Origin: Sphingomonadaceae bacterium 3R27C6
Lineage (GTDB): Bacteria > Pseudomonadota > Alphaproteobacteria > Sphingomonadales > Sphingomonadaceae
NCBI GenBank assembly: GCA_005503215.1
Contig: SCNS01000001.1
Span: 372,001-436,000, forward strand
DNA: 64,000 nucleotides
Reading direction: 5' to 3'
Every line of letters begins with the position of its first letter. Within the stretch, counting starts at the first letter, position 1. The notes below the pieces were generated by a model. It was not told where the DNA came from. It did not search any database and saw nothing but the letters and a program-made list of their open reading frames with translations. This document shows positions 17,061 to 26,953 of the stretch, one piece after another. The position numbers and the translations under genes were made by a program.

Positions 17061-17996
17061 TTGCCTGATTCCATCCATTATGAACTGCAATATCTGGACC
17101 TGATGCGCCGCATCTGGGTCGAAGGCGACGAACGCGTCGACCGCACCGGCGTCGGCACGCGCTCGCTGTTCGGCGAGACGATGCGATTCTCGCTGAAGGA
17201 CGATGCGATTCCGTTGCTCACGACCAAGCGCGTCTATTGGAAGACGGGGTTGCGCGAACTGTTGTGGTTCCTGACCGGCGACACCAATATCCGCTCGCTC
17301 GTTTCGCAAGGCGTAAAGATCTGGACCGACTGGCCGCTCGACAAATATCGCCGTGAGACCGGCGAGGCGATCAGTGCCGAGGATTTCGAGGCCCGGATCA
17401 TCGCGGATGAGGATTTCGCCGCCAAATGGGGCGATCTCGGGCCCGTCTATGGCCATCAATGGGTGAACTGGCCGCGCTATGAGCCGGCGGGCGAGGGGCT
17501 CTTCCGTCGCGCAAGCCAAGGGCACAACCAGATCGCGGCGCTGATCGATTCGCTGAAGAACAATCCCGGGTCGCGGCGGCACATCTTTACCGGCTGGAAC
17601 GTCGCCGACCTCGATCGCATGGCGCTGCCGCCGTGCCATATGACCTATCAGTTCCATGTCCGCAGCGATGGCGGCCTGTCGTGCCTGTTGTTCCAGCGCT
17701 CGTGCGATCTTGGCCTGGGCTTTGCCTTCAATGTCTTCGAAGCGGCGCTCCTCACGCGGATGGTTGCCGAGCAAGCGGGGCTTCACGCCCATGAACTCGT
17801 CTGGACCGGCGGCGACGTGCATCTCTACCTGAACCACGCCGAGCTGGTCGAACAACAGCTGTCGCGCGTTCCGGATGGCGCGCCCAAGCTCCGCATCCTT
17901 CGCCGGCCTTCGAGCATTTTCGACTATCGTTTCGAGGATTTCGCGGTCGAGGATTATGCGCCGCAAGCGCATATTTCCGCGCCTGTCGCGGTCTGA
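17061..17996 (+). CDS. thyA: Thymidylate synthase
   Basis: ThyA makes dTMP from dUMP with methylene-THF. The 311-residue protein starts at a TTG with GGGAGCCGAG upstream; its N-terminus LPDSIHYELQYLDLMRRIW aligns with the family's first helix, and no ATG/GTG fits. Motifs: DRTGVGTRSLFG (phosphate loop), LTTKRVYWKTGLRELLWFL, catalytic Cys in LPPCHMTYQFHV, then SCLLFQRSCDLGLGFAFNV and HLYLNHAELVEQQL. It is divergent from the RadC-type gene. Confidence 0.95.
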   Translation: MPDSIHYELQYLDLMRRIWVEGDERVDRTGVGTRSLFGETMRFSLKDDAIPLLTTKRVYWKTGLRELLWFLTGDTNIRSLVSQGVKIWTDWPLDKYRRETGEAISAEDFEARIIADEDFAAKWGDLGPVYGHQWVNWPRYEPAGEGLFRRASQGHNQIAALIDSLKNNPGSRRHIFTGWNVADLDRMALPPCHMTYQFHVRSDGGLSCLLFQRSCDLGLGFAFNVFEAALLTRMVAEQAGLHAHELVWTGGDVHLYLNHAELVEQQLSRVPDGAPKLRILRRPSSIFDYRFEDFAVEDYAPQAHISAPVAV

Positions 17997-18005
17997 GCGC
18001 CGCCG

Positions 18006-18034
18006 TTGCATTCGTATGGCGACTGTAATATTAT
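18006..18034 (+). promoter_or_regulatory. Sigma-70-type promoter for the bkd operon
   Basis: TTGCAT and TATTAT hexamers are separated by exactly 17 bp in an AT-rich island 56 bp upstream of the E1 alpha start. The fit to the -35/-10 consensus is better than elsewhere in this GC-rich window. Confidence 0.6.
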
Positions 18035-18089
18035 GTCGTCACGTTGAAATATAACTAGGCGCCGATTCGCGCCTCAAAGGGAAGAAGAT

Positions 18090-19385
18090 ATGCCTGAGAC
18101 GCCTCAGCGCCCGGCGAGCAATTTGCCCCCGCTGTCGCTTCATATCCCCGAACCGCGCTATCGCCCCGGCGATACCCCGGACTTTGGCGATATCGAAGTT
18201 CCCGCGGTCGAAGCGGCCCCGCGCCCGAGCGAAGCGACCAAGCCTGATGCGATGCGCGAGCTGAGCTATGGCCTTGTCCGCGTGCTCGATTTCGACGGCC
18301 ACGCGAAGGGACAGTGGGATCCGAAGCTGTCGCCCGAACGGCTGCGCACGATGCTGCGAAACATGATGCTGACGCGCGCGTTCGATGACCGCATGTTCCG
18401 CGCGCAGCGGCAGGGCAAGACCAGCTTCTATATGAAGTGTACCGGCGAAGAGGCGACCTCGGTCGCGTCGACGATGGCGATCGACCGGACCGATATGGTT
18501 TTCCCGAGCTATCGCCAGCAGGGCATCCTGATCACGCGCGACTATCCGCTGATCCAGATGATGAACCAGATCTATTCGAACCGCGGCGATCATCTGCTCG
18601 GCCGCCAGCTGCCGATCATGTATTCGGCGCCCGAGCATGGTTTCTTCAGCGTGTCGGGCAACCTTGCGACGCAATATCCGCAGGCGGTGGGCTGGGCGAT
18701 GGCTTCGGCGTCGAAGGGCGACAGCCGCATCGCGACCGTCTGGTGCGGTGAGGGCTCGTCGGCCGAGGGCGACTTCCATTCGGCGCTGACCTTTGCGACC
18801 GTTTATAACGCACCCGTCATCTTCAACGTTGTGAACAACCAGTGGGCGATCTCCAGCTTCTCGGGCTTTGCCGGCGGTGAACGCACGACCTTTGCGGCGC
18901 GTGCGGTGGGTTATGGCATCGCGGGCCTGCGCATCGACGGCAATGATCCGCTGGCGGTCTATGCCGCTACACAGTGGGCTGCGGATCGCGCCCGCACGAA
19001 CAACGGTCCGACTTTGATCGAGCATTTCACCTATCGCAGCGAAGGCCACAGCACGTCGGACGATCCGAGCGCCTATCGCGCCGCCGACGAAGCGACCGCC
19101 TGGCCGCTCGGCGATCCGATCGCGCGGCTGCGCCAGCATCTCGAAACGCTCGGCGAATGGGATGCCGAGCGCCACGAGGCGCAGGCGAGGGAACTCGACG
19201 ACCTGGTCAAGACGACCCAGAAACAGTCGGAAAAGCTCGGCATCCTCGGCCACGGCATGCACCAGCCGTTCGAGACGATGTTCGACGATGTGTTCGAGGA
19301 GCTGCCCTGGCACCTCAAGGAACAATGCGCACAGATGCTCGCCGAGCAAGAGGCCAAGTTCGGCCCCAATTGGAAGCCCGAATGA
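18090..19385 (+). CDS. bkdA1: Branched-chain 2-oxoacid dehydrogenase E1 component, alpha subunit
   Basis: The 431-residue subunit decarboxylates 2-oxo acids from Val, Leu and Ile using thiamine diphosphate. The TPP-binding motif runs from GEGSSAEGDFHSAL to VVNNQWAIS (residues about 220-252). Other family segments are KTSFYMKCTGEEA, FPSYRQQG and the phosphorylation-loop-like YRSEGHSTSDDPSAYR. The first 60 or so residues are a Pro-rich extension common in BCKDH E1 alpha. It heads an alpha-beta-E2 operon and overlaps the beta gene as ATGA. No E3 (lpd) gene follows. Confidence 0.94.
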   Translation: MPETPQRPASNLPPLSLHIPEPRYRPGDTPDFGDIEVPAVEAAPRPSEATKPDAMRELSYGLVRVLDFDGHAKGQWDPKLSPERLRTMLRNMMLTRAFDDRMFRAQRQGKTSFYMKCTGEEATSVASTMAIDRTDMVFPSYRQQGILITRDYPLIQMMNQIYSNRGDHLLGRQLPIMYSAPEHGFFSVSGNLATQYPQAVGWAMASASKGDSRIATVWCGEGSSAEGDFHSALTFATVYNAPVIFNVVNNQWAISSFSGFAGGERTTFAARAVGYGIAGLRIDGNDPLAVYAATQWAADRARTNNGPTLIEHFTYRSEGHSTSDDPSAYRAADEATAWPLGDPIARLRQHLETLGEWDAERHEAQARELDDLVKTTQKQSEKLGILGHGMHQPFETMFDDVFEELPWHLKEQCAQMLAEQEAKFGPNWKPE

Positions 19386-20422
19386 TGAGCGCCGAGACCC
19401 AAACCGCAACCAAGACCATGAACATGATCGAGGCGATCAACAGCGCCATGGACGTCATGCTCGAACGCGATCCGAACATGGTCGTGATGGGCGAGGACGT
19501 CGGCTTTTTCGGCGGCGTGTTCCGCGCCACCGCGGGGCTGCAGAAAAAACATGGCAAGACGCGCGTGTTCGACACGCCGATCAACGAATGCGGCATCATC
19601 GGCGTCGCGGTCGGCATGGGCGCCTATGGCCTGCGCCCGGTCCCCGAAATCCAGTTCGCCGACTATATCTACCCGGGGCTCGACCAGCTCGTCAGCGAAG
19701 CGGCGCGCCTGCGCTACCGTTCGGCGGCCGACTTCATCTGTCCGATGACGGTGCGCACGCCCTTTGGCGGTGGCATTTTTGGCGGCCAGACGCACAGCCA
19801 GTCGCCCGAAAGCATCATGACGCACATCTGCGGCGTGAAGACGGTGATCCCGTCGAACCCCTATGACGCCAAGGGCCTGCTGATTGCGGCGATCGAGGAC
19901 AACGACCCCGTCGTCTTCCTCGAACCCAAGCGCATCTACAACGGCCCGTTCAGCGGCTATTACGACCGCCCGGTCGAGCCTTGGTCGAAGCATGACGCGA
20001 GCGCGGTGCCCGAAGATTATTATCGTATCGAACTCGGCAAGGCCGCGACGGTCCGTGCTGGCGAGGCGCTCACCATCCTCGTCTATGGCACGATGGTCCA
20101 TGTGACCAAGACGATCGTCGAGGAAATGGGCATCGATGCCGAGATCATCGACCTGCGCACCTTGCTGCCGCTCGATATCGACGCGATCGAGGCGTCGGTG
20201 AAGAAGACCGGCCGCTGCCTGATCATCCACGAAGCGACGCGCACCTCGGGCTTCGGCGCCGAACTCGCGGCGCTGGTGCAGGAACGCTGCTTCTATCACC
20301 TCGAGGCGCCGGTCGAACGCGTCACCGGCTTCGACACGCCTTATCCGCATAGCCTCGAATGGGCCTATTTCCCCGGCCCGGTGCGCATCGCGACCGCGCT
20401 CACGAAAATCTTGAAGGACTGA
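19382..20422 (+). CDS. bkdA2: Branched-chain 2-oxoacid dehydrogenase E1 component, beta subunit
   Basis: The 346-residue subunit pairs with E1 alpha. Typical segments are MNMIEAINSAMDVMLERDP, VMGEDVGFFGGVFRAT, EIQFADYIYPGLDQLVSEAA, RTPFGGGIFGGQTHSQSPE and a C-terminal GRCLIIHEATRTSGFGAEL. Starts at ATG 19382 and ATG 19385 are adjacent (ATGATG); the first overlaps the E1 alpha stop by four bases. The E2 gene begins 4 bp after its stop. Transcription from the promoter before E1 alpha is expected. Confidence 0.94.
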   Translation: MMSAETQTATKTMNMIEAINSAMDVMLERDPNMVVMGEDVGFFGGVFRATAGLQKKHGKTRVFDTPINECGIIGVAVGMGAYGLRPVPEIQFADYIYPGLDQLVSEAARLRYRSAADFICPMTVRTPFGGGIFGGQTHSQSPESIMTHICGVKTVIPSNPYDAKGLLIAAIEDNDPVVFLEPKRIYNGPFSGYYDRPVEPWSKHDASAVPEDYYRIELGKAATVRAGEALTILVYGTMVHVTKTIVEEMGIDAEIIDLRTLLPLDIDAIEASVKKTGRCLIIHEATRTSGFGAELAALVQERCFYHLEAPVERVTGFDTPYPHSLEWAYFPGPVRIATALTKILKD

Positions 20423-20426
20423 CGCC

Positions 20427-21704
20427 ATGGCCCGTTATTCATTCCGTCTGCCCGACATCGGTGAAGGCATCGCCGAGGCCGAAATCGTCGCCTGGCACGT
20501 GCGTGTAGGCGAGCGCGTCGAGGAAGACGCGCAGCTTGCCGACATGATGACCGACAAGGCGACCGTCGAAATGGAATCGCCCGTTTCGGGGATTGTCGTC
20601 GAACTGGCGGGCGAGGTCGGCGACCTGATCCCGATCGGATCGACGCTCGCGGTGATCGAGACCGATGACGACGGCGATGTCGAGGCGCCGCCCGCGGACA
20701 CGCCCGTCGAACAGCAGATCGAGGCGGAGACGCCGGGGGCCGAAGAGGTTTCGGTCGCCGAGGTTGCAGCACCTGCGCCCGTCGCCGCTGCCGCGCCGGC
20801 CCCGGTTCCGGCACCCGCGCCGGTCGTGACCGCAGACCACAGCCGCGCCGTGCTCGCATCGCCCGCCGTTCGCGCCCGCGCCAAGGACCTCGGCGTCGAT
20901 CTCTCGCAGGTCCAGGCCGAGGGTGACCGCATCCGTCACGCCGATCTCGACGCCTTCCTCCGCTACAGCGGCGGGCAGGGTTATCACGCCCCCGGCGCCA
21001 GCCGCGCCCGCACCGACGAGCCGATCAAGGTCATCGGCATGCGCCGCAAGATCGCCGAGAATATGGCGGCGTCGAAGCGCGCGATCCCGCACTTCACCTA
21101 TGTCGACGAAATGGACGTCACCGCGCTCGAAGAGATGCGCGCCGATTTGAACGCCAACCGCGGCGGCCGTCCGAAGCTGACGATGCTGCCCTTCCTGATC
21201 GTCGCGATTTGCCGTACGATCCCGCAGTTCCCGATGATCAACGCGCGCTACGATGACGAAGGCGGCGTGGTGACGCGCTATGGTGCGGTGCATCTCGGCA
21301 TGGCGACCCAAACCGACGCCGGGCTGATGGTCCCGGTGATCCGCGATGCACAGGACAAGAATGTGTGGCAGCTTGCGAGCGAGATCACGCGTCTTGCGGA
21401 AGCCGCGCGCACCGGTAAGGCAAAGGTCGAGGAACTGACCGGCGGCACGCTGACCGTCACCTCGCTCGGCCCGCTCGGCGGCATCGCGACGACCCCGGTG
21501 ATCAACCGTCCCGAGGTCGCGATCATCGGCCCCAACAAGATCGTCGAGCGCCCTGTCTTCGACGGCGACGAAATCCGCAGGGCAAAGCTCATGAACCTGT
21601 CGATCAGCTGCGACCACCGCGTGGTCGATGGCTGGGATGCGGCGAGCTATGTGCAGGCGCTGAAGAAGCTCATCGAAACGCCGGTGTTGTTGTTCGCGGA
21701 CTAA
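20427..21704 (+). CDS. bkdB: Branched-chain 2-oxoacid dehydrogenase E2 (dihydrolipoyl acyltransferase)
   Basis: The 425-residue core enzyme moves the acyl group from E1 to CoA. It has one N-terminal lipoyl domain with the lipoylated Lys in MTDKATVEMESP (about residue 44), an Ala/Pro linker (about 90-135), a peripheral-subunit-binding domain (ASPAVRARAKDLGVDLSQV) and a catalytic domain ending in the active-site CDHRVVDGWDAASYV. Length and single lipoyl domain fit BCKDH E2. It is the last gene of the operon and is followed by a dispersed intergenic repeat. Confidence 0.94.
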   Translation: MARYSFRLPDIGEGIAEAEIVAWHVRVGERVEEDAQLADMMTDKATVEMESPVSGIVVELAGEVGDLIPIGSTLAVIETDDDGDVEAPPADTPVEQQIEAETPGAEEVSVAEVAAPAPVAAAAPAPVPAPAPVVTADHSRAVLASPAVRARAKDLGVDLSQVQAEGDRIRHADLDAFLRYSGGQGYHAPGASRARTDEPIKVIGMRRKIAENMAASKRAIPHFTYVDEMDVTALEEMRADLNANRGGRPKLTMLPFLIVAICRTIPQFPMINARYDDEGGVVTRYGAVHLGMATQTDAGLMVPVIRDAQDKNVWQLASEITRLAEAARTGKAKVEELTGGTLTVTSLGPLGGIATTPVINRPEVAIIGPNKIVERPVFDGDEIRRAKLMNLSISCDHRVVDGWDAASYVQALKKLIETPVLLFAD

Positions 21705-21711
21705 GCCGATC

Positions 21712-21846
21712 CTCCCTGCCGCGTAGCGGTGGGGAGGGGGACCGCTCGCGAAGCGAGTGGCGGAGGGGCTAGCGACGTCGCGTCATTGCCCTTCCGTCAG
21801 CGCTTCGCGCTGCCACCTCCCCATGGCTTCGCCACAGGGAGGATTG
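21712..21846. repeat. Sphingomonad-type intergenic repeat with inverted outer ends
   Basis: The gap between the E2 gene and the DUF11 giant contains TCCTCCCTGCCGCG at one end and its imperfect inverse CCACAGGGAGGA at the other. Inside are GGGGAGGGGGACC, a small hairpin GCTCGCGAAGCGAG and GGCGGAGGGGC. This architecture (GGGGAGGGGGACC, short GCGAAGC hairpin, GGAGGGG) is a dispersed non-coding repeat in many sphingomonad genomes. It separates convergent genes and may fold into a terminator-like RNA. No ORF is supported. Confidence 0.6.
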
Positions 21847-21849
21847 GTT

Positions 21850-24800
21850 TCACAATCCCAGCCCCGCGAAACTCGTCTGGTCGAACTTCAGCTTGAAGGT
21901 CACATAAGCGCCCGAGCGCGAGAAACGCGCGTCTTCGAAATCGCGGTCGTGGAAGCCCGCGAAATTATAGCCGAAGGTGATATTCGCGTTCGTCATCGGC
22001 GCCAGTGTCACCGTCGGCCCGCCAGCCCAGCTCACCGTATCGGCGTCGGTCCCGACGCGCACGGTTCCCGACGCGCCGACATCGACATGTTCGCTCAGGT
22101 TGAAGCGGAAATCCGCGCCGATCAGGTTCGACCAGCCCTTCACATCATCGGCGCCGAAGCGGTCGAAATTATAGCGCGTTCCCCAGAAGAGGCCGATTTC
22201 GGCGCGTTCGTACCAGCCTTCGCCGAACCCGCGCTCGCCGAGCGGCGCCCAGTTCACCGACAGGCTATTGAGCAGGCGGCGGCTTGTCGCGTCGCCGTCG
22301 ATCGTCAACGACGGGCCTCCGATCGGGCCGGGCTGGCCCGCGACCGCGTCGCGGACCTTGTCCGAACGGAATTCGCTCTTGTTGAGCCACGAAATCCGCG
22401 AATCGGCGGGGCGATGCGCCCAGCTCATTTCGAACTGGATGACCTCGGTCGTCGGCGTCGTTCCGGCGCCGCTCGCCTTGGCGTAAGTGAAGAGTGCACC
22501 GAGCGCGCGGCCCTCGCCGAGCTGCCGGAGACCGCCGAGCGTCAAACCGTAGCGGTTGGCGATCTCGCCGTCGCGATATTCGGCGCGGCCCGTCAGCGTC
22601 CAGCGGTCGGCGCGATAGGTGGCACCGGTGCTGATCGCGAGGAAATCTTCGGTCAGCGTGCCGTTGCCGCCGAGGAAACCGCCCGATGCAACCGGATGCT
22701 CGGTGTTGAGCACATCGCCGGCGCGGATGCCGCCGATGGTGCGATTGCCGTCGACCGACACATCGACTGACCAGCGTTCGCCGAGCTTGAGCGACTGCGA
22801 CAGGCCATAGGCGGCGAAGCTGCGCGGGCCGTACTCACCGATCTCCTGCTGGTTCGCGGTGGCGAGCAGTCGTGCACCCGACCATGGCGTCAGATCGAAA
22901 CCGAGCCGCGCGGTGCGCGCCTTGATCGTATCGCCGTCGGCGATCTCGTAGCTGCCGACGAGGTTGACGTCGCGGTTGATCGCGTAGCGCGCGCCCAGAC
23001 GATGCCGTGTCGGGAAATCGATGCTTGCATCCTTGCCGCCAAGCGCGAATTCGGTCTGCGCGTCGAGTTCGAGGCGCTTGCCCATCAACCGCTGCGTCAC
23101 GCCGAGCTGGACGATGTTCGAGCGATTGCGTGAGCCGTCGGTCAGGCGATCGTCGGCATGCGTCAGCCCGGCGCGCGCGACGCTGGTGCCATTATCATAT
23201 TCGACGAGGGCGCGCGCGGCGCGGCGGCGCGCATTGGTGTCGAGATAATCTTCCTGCCACGCGCTGCCGGTGACAGACAGGTTGCGGCTGGCTTTCAGTC
23301 GTGCGTCGAAACCAAATTTGCGCGTGCCATTCTCGCTGCTGTTGAGCTGGCCGGTGCCGAAACCCGCCTCGCGCTCGCGGACATAGGCGAGGAAGTCGGC
23401 GTTGCTGCTGTGATGCTCGGCCTCGATCAACCACGCCTTTACGGTGCCGTCGGCGGTCGTGCTGCCATTGGTCGCCTTGGCGTCGCTGACCGCGAGTTCG
23501 GCGCGGACTTCGGTTTCGATCGTCGGGCGATAGCGCGCATCGACGCCGCCGAGGTTGGTCTTGGCGTTGCCATCCTCGTCGTGGATGAAGGTCGCGCCGA
23601 CGCGCAATTTCTCGTCGCTCGACTGATAGCTGACGCGGCCGCCGGCGTTGAGCACGCGCTGACCAACGCCGTCGACTTCATATTCGGCAACGATGAACTG
23701 CGGATCGAGGTTCGACGAGCGGCTGAGCACCGGCTCGCGGAAACGGATCGTTCCCGACAGATAATCGATGTCGTAATCGACGTGGCGCGACAGGCTGACG
23801 CTGTCGACGATGCGCTCGCTGTGCAGCCGGTCGCGGGTCTCGATGGTAACTCGCTCGCTGTTCGGCAAAATGTCCTTCGCGCCGAGCTGGTACGGGCCGG
23901 TCAGGCCATTGCCCTGGATCTCGTCGCGGCGGAAACGGTACGGCGTGTCGGCGACGAAGGCGGTCGCGGCGACGTTGCGCCCACGATACTCGGCCTTGCC
24001 GCCGTTCAGCGCGCGCTGATAGCGGGCGAGCTCGGGTTCCAAAATCCCGGTCTCGATATCGCCGAACATCGCATAGAATTGCGGGCGTTCGAGGCGCAGG
24101 TAGAGCTTGCGGACCGAGGCGGCGTCGTAACGCGTCTCGTTGCGGTCGGCGTAGATGGTGTAATAGGCGCGCGGGTCGATCACGCCGCCGAACCGCGCGT
24201 CATCCTTGTCCTTGTCGCTGTCATACGCGAGCGTCATTAGCCATTTTCCGCGCACGCGGCCCTTGGCATAGAGCGCGAGGCGGGCGTCGGCGTTGAGATC
24301 GTCAAGCGTCTCGGCCACCGGCTCCATCCGGTCGCCCAGCGTGTTATAGCCGAGCGTGCCCGCGGCAAAGCCGACGACGGTCCACGGGCGATTGCCCGGA
24401 TCGAGCCAGGTTTCGATCGTCTGCTTGCGTGACACCTTGTCGTCGCGGAAGGTGAAATCCATCGCGAGCGTGCCCGACGCGGTCGTCGGTTCGAGTTCGA
24501 TATATGCGATGCCGTCGTCGCCATCGATCTTCCACACCGGCTGCGCGCGTTCGAGGCCGGCGAGCTGGCGCGCCTGCTGCGCGTCGGCTTCGACCGCGGG
24601 ATAATAAGGGGCGGGGACGCTGAAATCGCCCGTCAGCCCGGCGCGGATTGGTTTGCCATCGCGATCGGTCAGCCGTACCGCGATCACCGGGCGCGTCACG
24701 CCATCGGCGACCAGCACCGACTTTTCGCGGACAAGCGACGCGCGCATCGGGGTGATCGAATAATGGACACCGCGTTCGAGCGTTTCGATCGTGATGCCGT

Positions 24801-26940
24801 TCGCGTCCTTCACTTCGGCAACGAGACGGTTTTCGCCTTCGCGGATTTCGAGCCCGCGCCACAGGCTGACCGCGACGCTGCCGTCGGCCGACTTGCTTAC
24901 GCCTTCGAACGTCAGCGCGTCGGCGGGCTTGCCGTTGACGCGGAGCGACACCGTCTGTCCCGGCGCGTGCTTGATCGCGGTGCGGATCGCCTTGGCGCGC
25001 GGGTTGTGCTCTGCGTCGGGGAAGAGCCAGCCGATGCCCGGCGCCTGCCCTGCGAGCCAATCGCGGCCCGCGCCGGCGGCTTCTGGATCGCTCAGCACCT
25101 TGGGCGCTTCGACTGCGGCATGGATCGGCGCGGCGCGCGGCGCACTCGCGATGGCGCGAAAGTCGGCGCGCTTCAGGGCGCCGCCGCGACCTTCGACGTA
25201 GCGCGAGATGGCGCTTCCCGCGCTCTGCGTCGAACGCGCGCAATCGATCGCTTCGCGGTCGAGGGGCAAGGTTGACGGATCGATCTGCGCGACATGCAGG
25301 CCGGGACGCACACCCTCGAAATGATAGCGGCCGTCCTCGTCGGTGACGGTGTAGCTGCCGTCCTGCAGCATGACGCGGACGCCCGCGATGCCGTCTGCCT
25401 TGCCCGGATCGACGCGGCATCCGCCGTCGGTGATGCGGCCGATGATCGTCATCCGGTCGCCGATTTGGTCGCGTTTGATCGAAATCGTCGCTTCGGCGAT
25501 GTTGCTCGTCGAACCGCGATTGTCTGTGGCGGTGGCGCGGTTGAGCGCGTTGCCCGGCTGCGCCGATACAATGACTTCGGCCAGGTAGGTGAGGAGGACA
25601 GAGCGCGAAGCGGCGATCATCGGCAGGGTGACGGCGAACTCGCGGCCGTTGGCCAAGACAACGGCGTCGATGCGCACGCCATCGACCCGCACAGTATCGG
25701 CGCGTAGGCGCATCCCGACGGGCAGTACGTCGCGGACGGTTACTGCACCGGTGTTGCGGCGCGTGTCGCGGTTCGCGACCTCGATGCGATACTGGATCAC
25801 GTCGCCGGGCACCGCGACCTGCGTTGAGGTCGTCTTGCGCAGGATCAGCGGCAGCCCGGGCTGGTCGACCGGAATGTCGACGCGGACGGGCGCGGGGCTG
25901 TTCAGCGTGAAGGGGTTGCCATAGCTCGCGCCGGTGATCGTGAAGGGCTGGCCATCGTCGGGACGCCGCAGACCGGCAAGATCGGCGGCGCTCGACCGGG
26001 ACGGCGCGGTGTAGGGCGTTGGCGGCGCGACGATCAGGCGGTAGGTGCCCGGCGCGACAAAGGGAAAGCGATAGTCGCCCGGCGGGAAGTTGTACGTCGT
26101 GCCGCCAGCGTCGGTGACCGGCTGGCCGGTGACGACGCTTGACGGATAGGCCGAGATGCCATCGTCGCCGAACACCTGCGCGGGCTGGCCGGTCGCGGCG
26201 TCGACGATCGTCACACGGCTTCCCGCGACAGGCGCGCCGTCGCCGCTGTCGAACACGATGCCGAACGGATCGACGAGAAAGTTGATCGTGGCGAGCGCAA
26301 CAAGACTGGCGTTCGCCTGGTCGGTAACGCGCAGCGTCAGCGGGGCGCCCGGATCGACCGACAGGCGGCAGTCACCGGCGACAACGGCGGGCGGGGCACC
26401 GACGGTGTTGATAACGCCTACGAATTCGCCGCTGCCCGCCGCGGTTTCGGTCAGGATGATCGCCTCGCGGTCGCCATTCTCGAGCTCGAGGACTACGGGC
26501 AGCGTGTCGCGCGCCTGCGGATCGGCGTTCGCCGATGCGAGCGTGACACCGACGACGAGCACCTCGCCGGCGCGGAAATTGTCGGTGCTTTGCAGCGATG
26601 CGGGAGCGATGGAGATGCCCTCATAGACGCCGTCGAGATCGATTGTGCTCGTCGCGCTTCGCGCCGCGGGGCGGCTGCACTGTGTCGGAGCGAGCACCAC
26701 CGATTTACTGCCGCCGCCATTTGTCAGGCGATAGGTAGTGATCGTCGGCTGCTCGGACGGACGCGCCGTCACCGTCACGTCGACGCGGTTCGACAGCGCC
26801 TGACCGGGCTGCCCGTCGTGCGTCCACTGCGCCGAAGCCGTGTTCGTGATCACCTGTGCGTTCGCTGTGGATATCGCAGGCAGCATCGCTGCCGCGACCA
26901 GGGCGGTCACAAGGCCGGAAAATTTCGTGCGGAGTGCCAT
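21850..26940 (-). CDS. Giant secreted DUF11/SdrD-B-like protein with a C-terminal predicted outer-membrane beta barrel
   Basis: The 1,696-residue protein has a signal peptide (ending near STANAQ, residue 28) and then the locus-specific VITNTASAQW. A DUF11-type repeat lies near residues 365-480 (PGDVIQYRIEVANRD...VLPVGM). A Cna-B/SdrD-B-like or carboxypeptidase-regulatory-like domain follows near 497-545 (GIAGVRVMLQDGSY, TDEDGRYHFEGV), with Ig-like segments around 700-830. From about residue 850 to the end it is alternating, aromatic-rich beta sequence with short turns, typical of an outer-membrane barrel. A longer frame begins at 27123 but lacks a signal peptide; ATG 26940 is chosen. It is the last of four co-directional DUF11-type genes. 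Function is unknown: surface assembly, adhesion or export are possible. Confidence 0.8.
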   Translation of the reverse strand: MALRTKFSGLVTALVAAAMLPAISTANAQVITNTASAQWTHDGQPGQALSNRVDVTVTARPSEQPTITTYRLTNGGGSKSVVLAPTQCSRPAARSATSTIDLDGVYEGISIAPASLQSTDNFRAGEVLVVGVTLASANADPQARDTLPVVLELENGDREAIILTETAAGSGEFVGVINTVGAPPAVVAGDCRLSVDPGAPLTLRVTDQANASLVALATINFLVDPFGIVFDSGDGAPVAGSRVTIVDAATGQPAQVFGDDGISAYPSSVVTGQPVTDAGGTTYNFPPGDYRFPFVAPGTYRLIVAPPTPYTAPSRSSAADLAGLRRPDDGQPFTITGASYGNPFTLNSPAPVRVDIPVDQPGLPLILRKTTSTQVAVPGDVIQYRIEVANRDTRRNTGAVTVRDVLPVGMRLRADTVRVDGVRIDAVVLANGREFAVTLPMIAASRSVLLTYLAEVIVSAQPGNALNRATATDNRGSTSNIAEATISIKRDQIGDRMTIIGRITDGGCRVDPGKADGIAGVRVMLQDGSYTVTDEDGRYHFEGVRPGLHVAQIDPSTLPLDREAIDCARSTQSAGSAISRYVEGRGGALKRADFRAIASAPRAAPIHAAVEAPKVLSDPEAAGAGRDWLAGQAPGIGWLFPDAEHNPRAKAIRTAIKHAPGQTVSLRVNGKPADALTFEGVSKSADGSVAVSLWRGLEIREGENRLVAEVKDANGITIETLERGVHYSITPMRASLVREKSVLVADGVTRPVIAVRLTDRDGKPIRAGLTGDFSVPAPYYPAVEADAQQARQLAGLERAQPVWKIDGDDGIAYIELEPTTASGTLAMDFTFRDDKVSRKQTIETWLDPGNRPWTVVGFAAGTLGYNTLGDRMEPVAETLDDLNADARLALYAKGRVRGKWLMTLAYDSDKDKDDARFGGVIDPRAYYTIYADRNETRYDAASVRKLYLRLERPQFYAMFGDIETGILEPELARYQRALNGGKAEYRGRNVAATAFVADTPYRFRRDEIQGNGLTGPYQLGAKDILPNSERVTIETRDRLHSERIVDSVSLSRHVDYDIDYLSGTIRFREPVLSRSSNLDPQFIVAEYEVDGVGQRVLNAGGRVSYQSSDEKLRVGATFIHDEDGNAKTNLGGVDARYRPTIETEVRAELAVSDAKATNGSTTADGTVKAWLIEAEHHSSNADFLAYVREREAGFGTGQLNSSENGTRKFGFDARLKASRNLSVTGSAWQEDYLDTNARRRAARALVEYDNGTSVARAGLTHADDRLTDGSRNRSNIVQLGVTQRLMGKRLELDAQTEFALGGKDASIDFPTRHRLGARYAINRDVNLVGSYEIADGDTIKARTARLGFDLTPWSGARLLATANQQEIGEYGPRSFAAYGLSQSLKLGERWSVDVSVDGNRTIGGIRAGDVLNTEHPVASGGFLGGNGTLTEDFLAISTGATYRADRWTLTGRAEYRDGEIANRYGLTLGGLRQLGEGRALGALFTYAKASGAGTTPTTEVIQFEMSWAHRPADSRISWLNKSEFRSDKVRDAVAGQPGPIGGPSLTIDGDATSRRLLNSLSVNWAPLGERGFGEGWYERAEIGLFWGTRYNFDRFGADDVKGWSNLIGADFRFNLSEHVDVGASGTVRVGTDADTVSWAGGPTVTLAPMTNANITFGYNFAGFHDRDFEDARFSRSGAYVTFKLKFDQTSFAGLGL

Positions 26941-26953
26941 AACAGCCCCGAAG

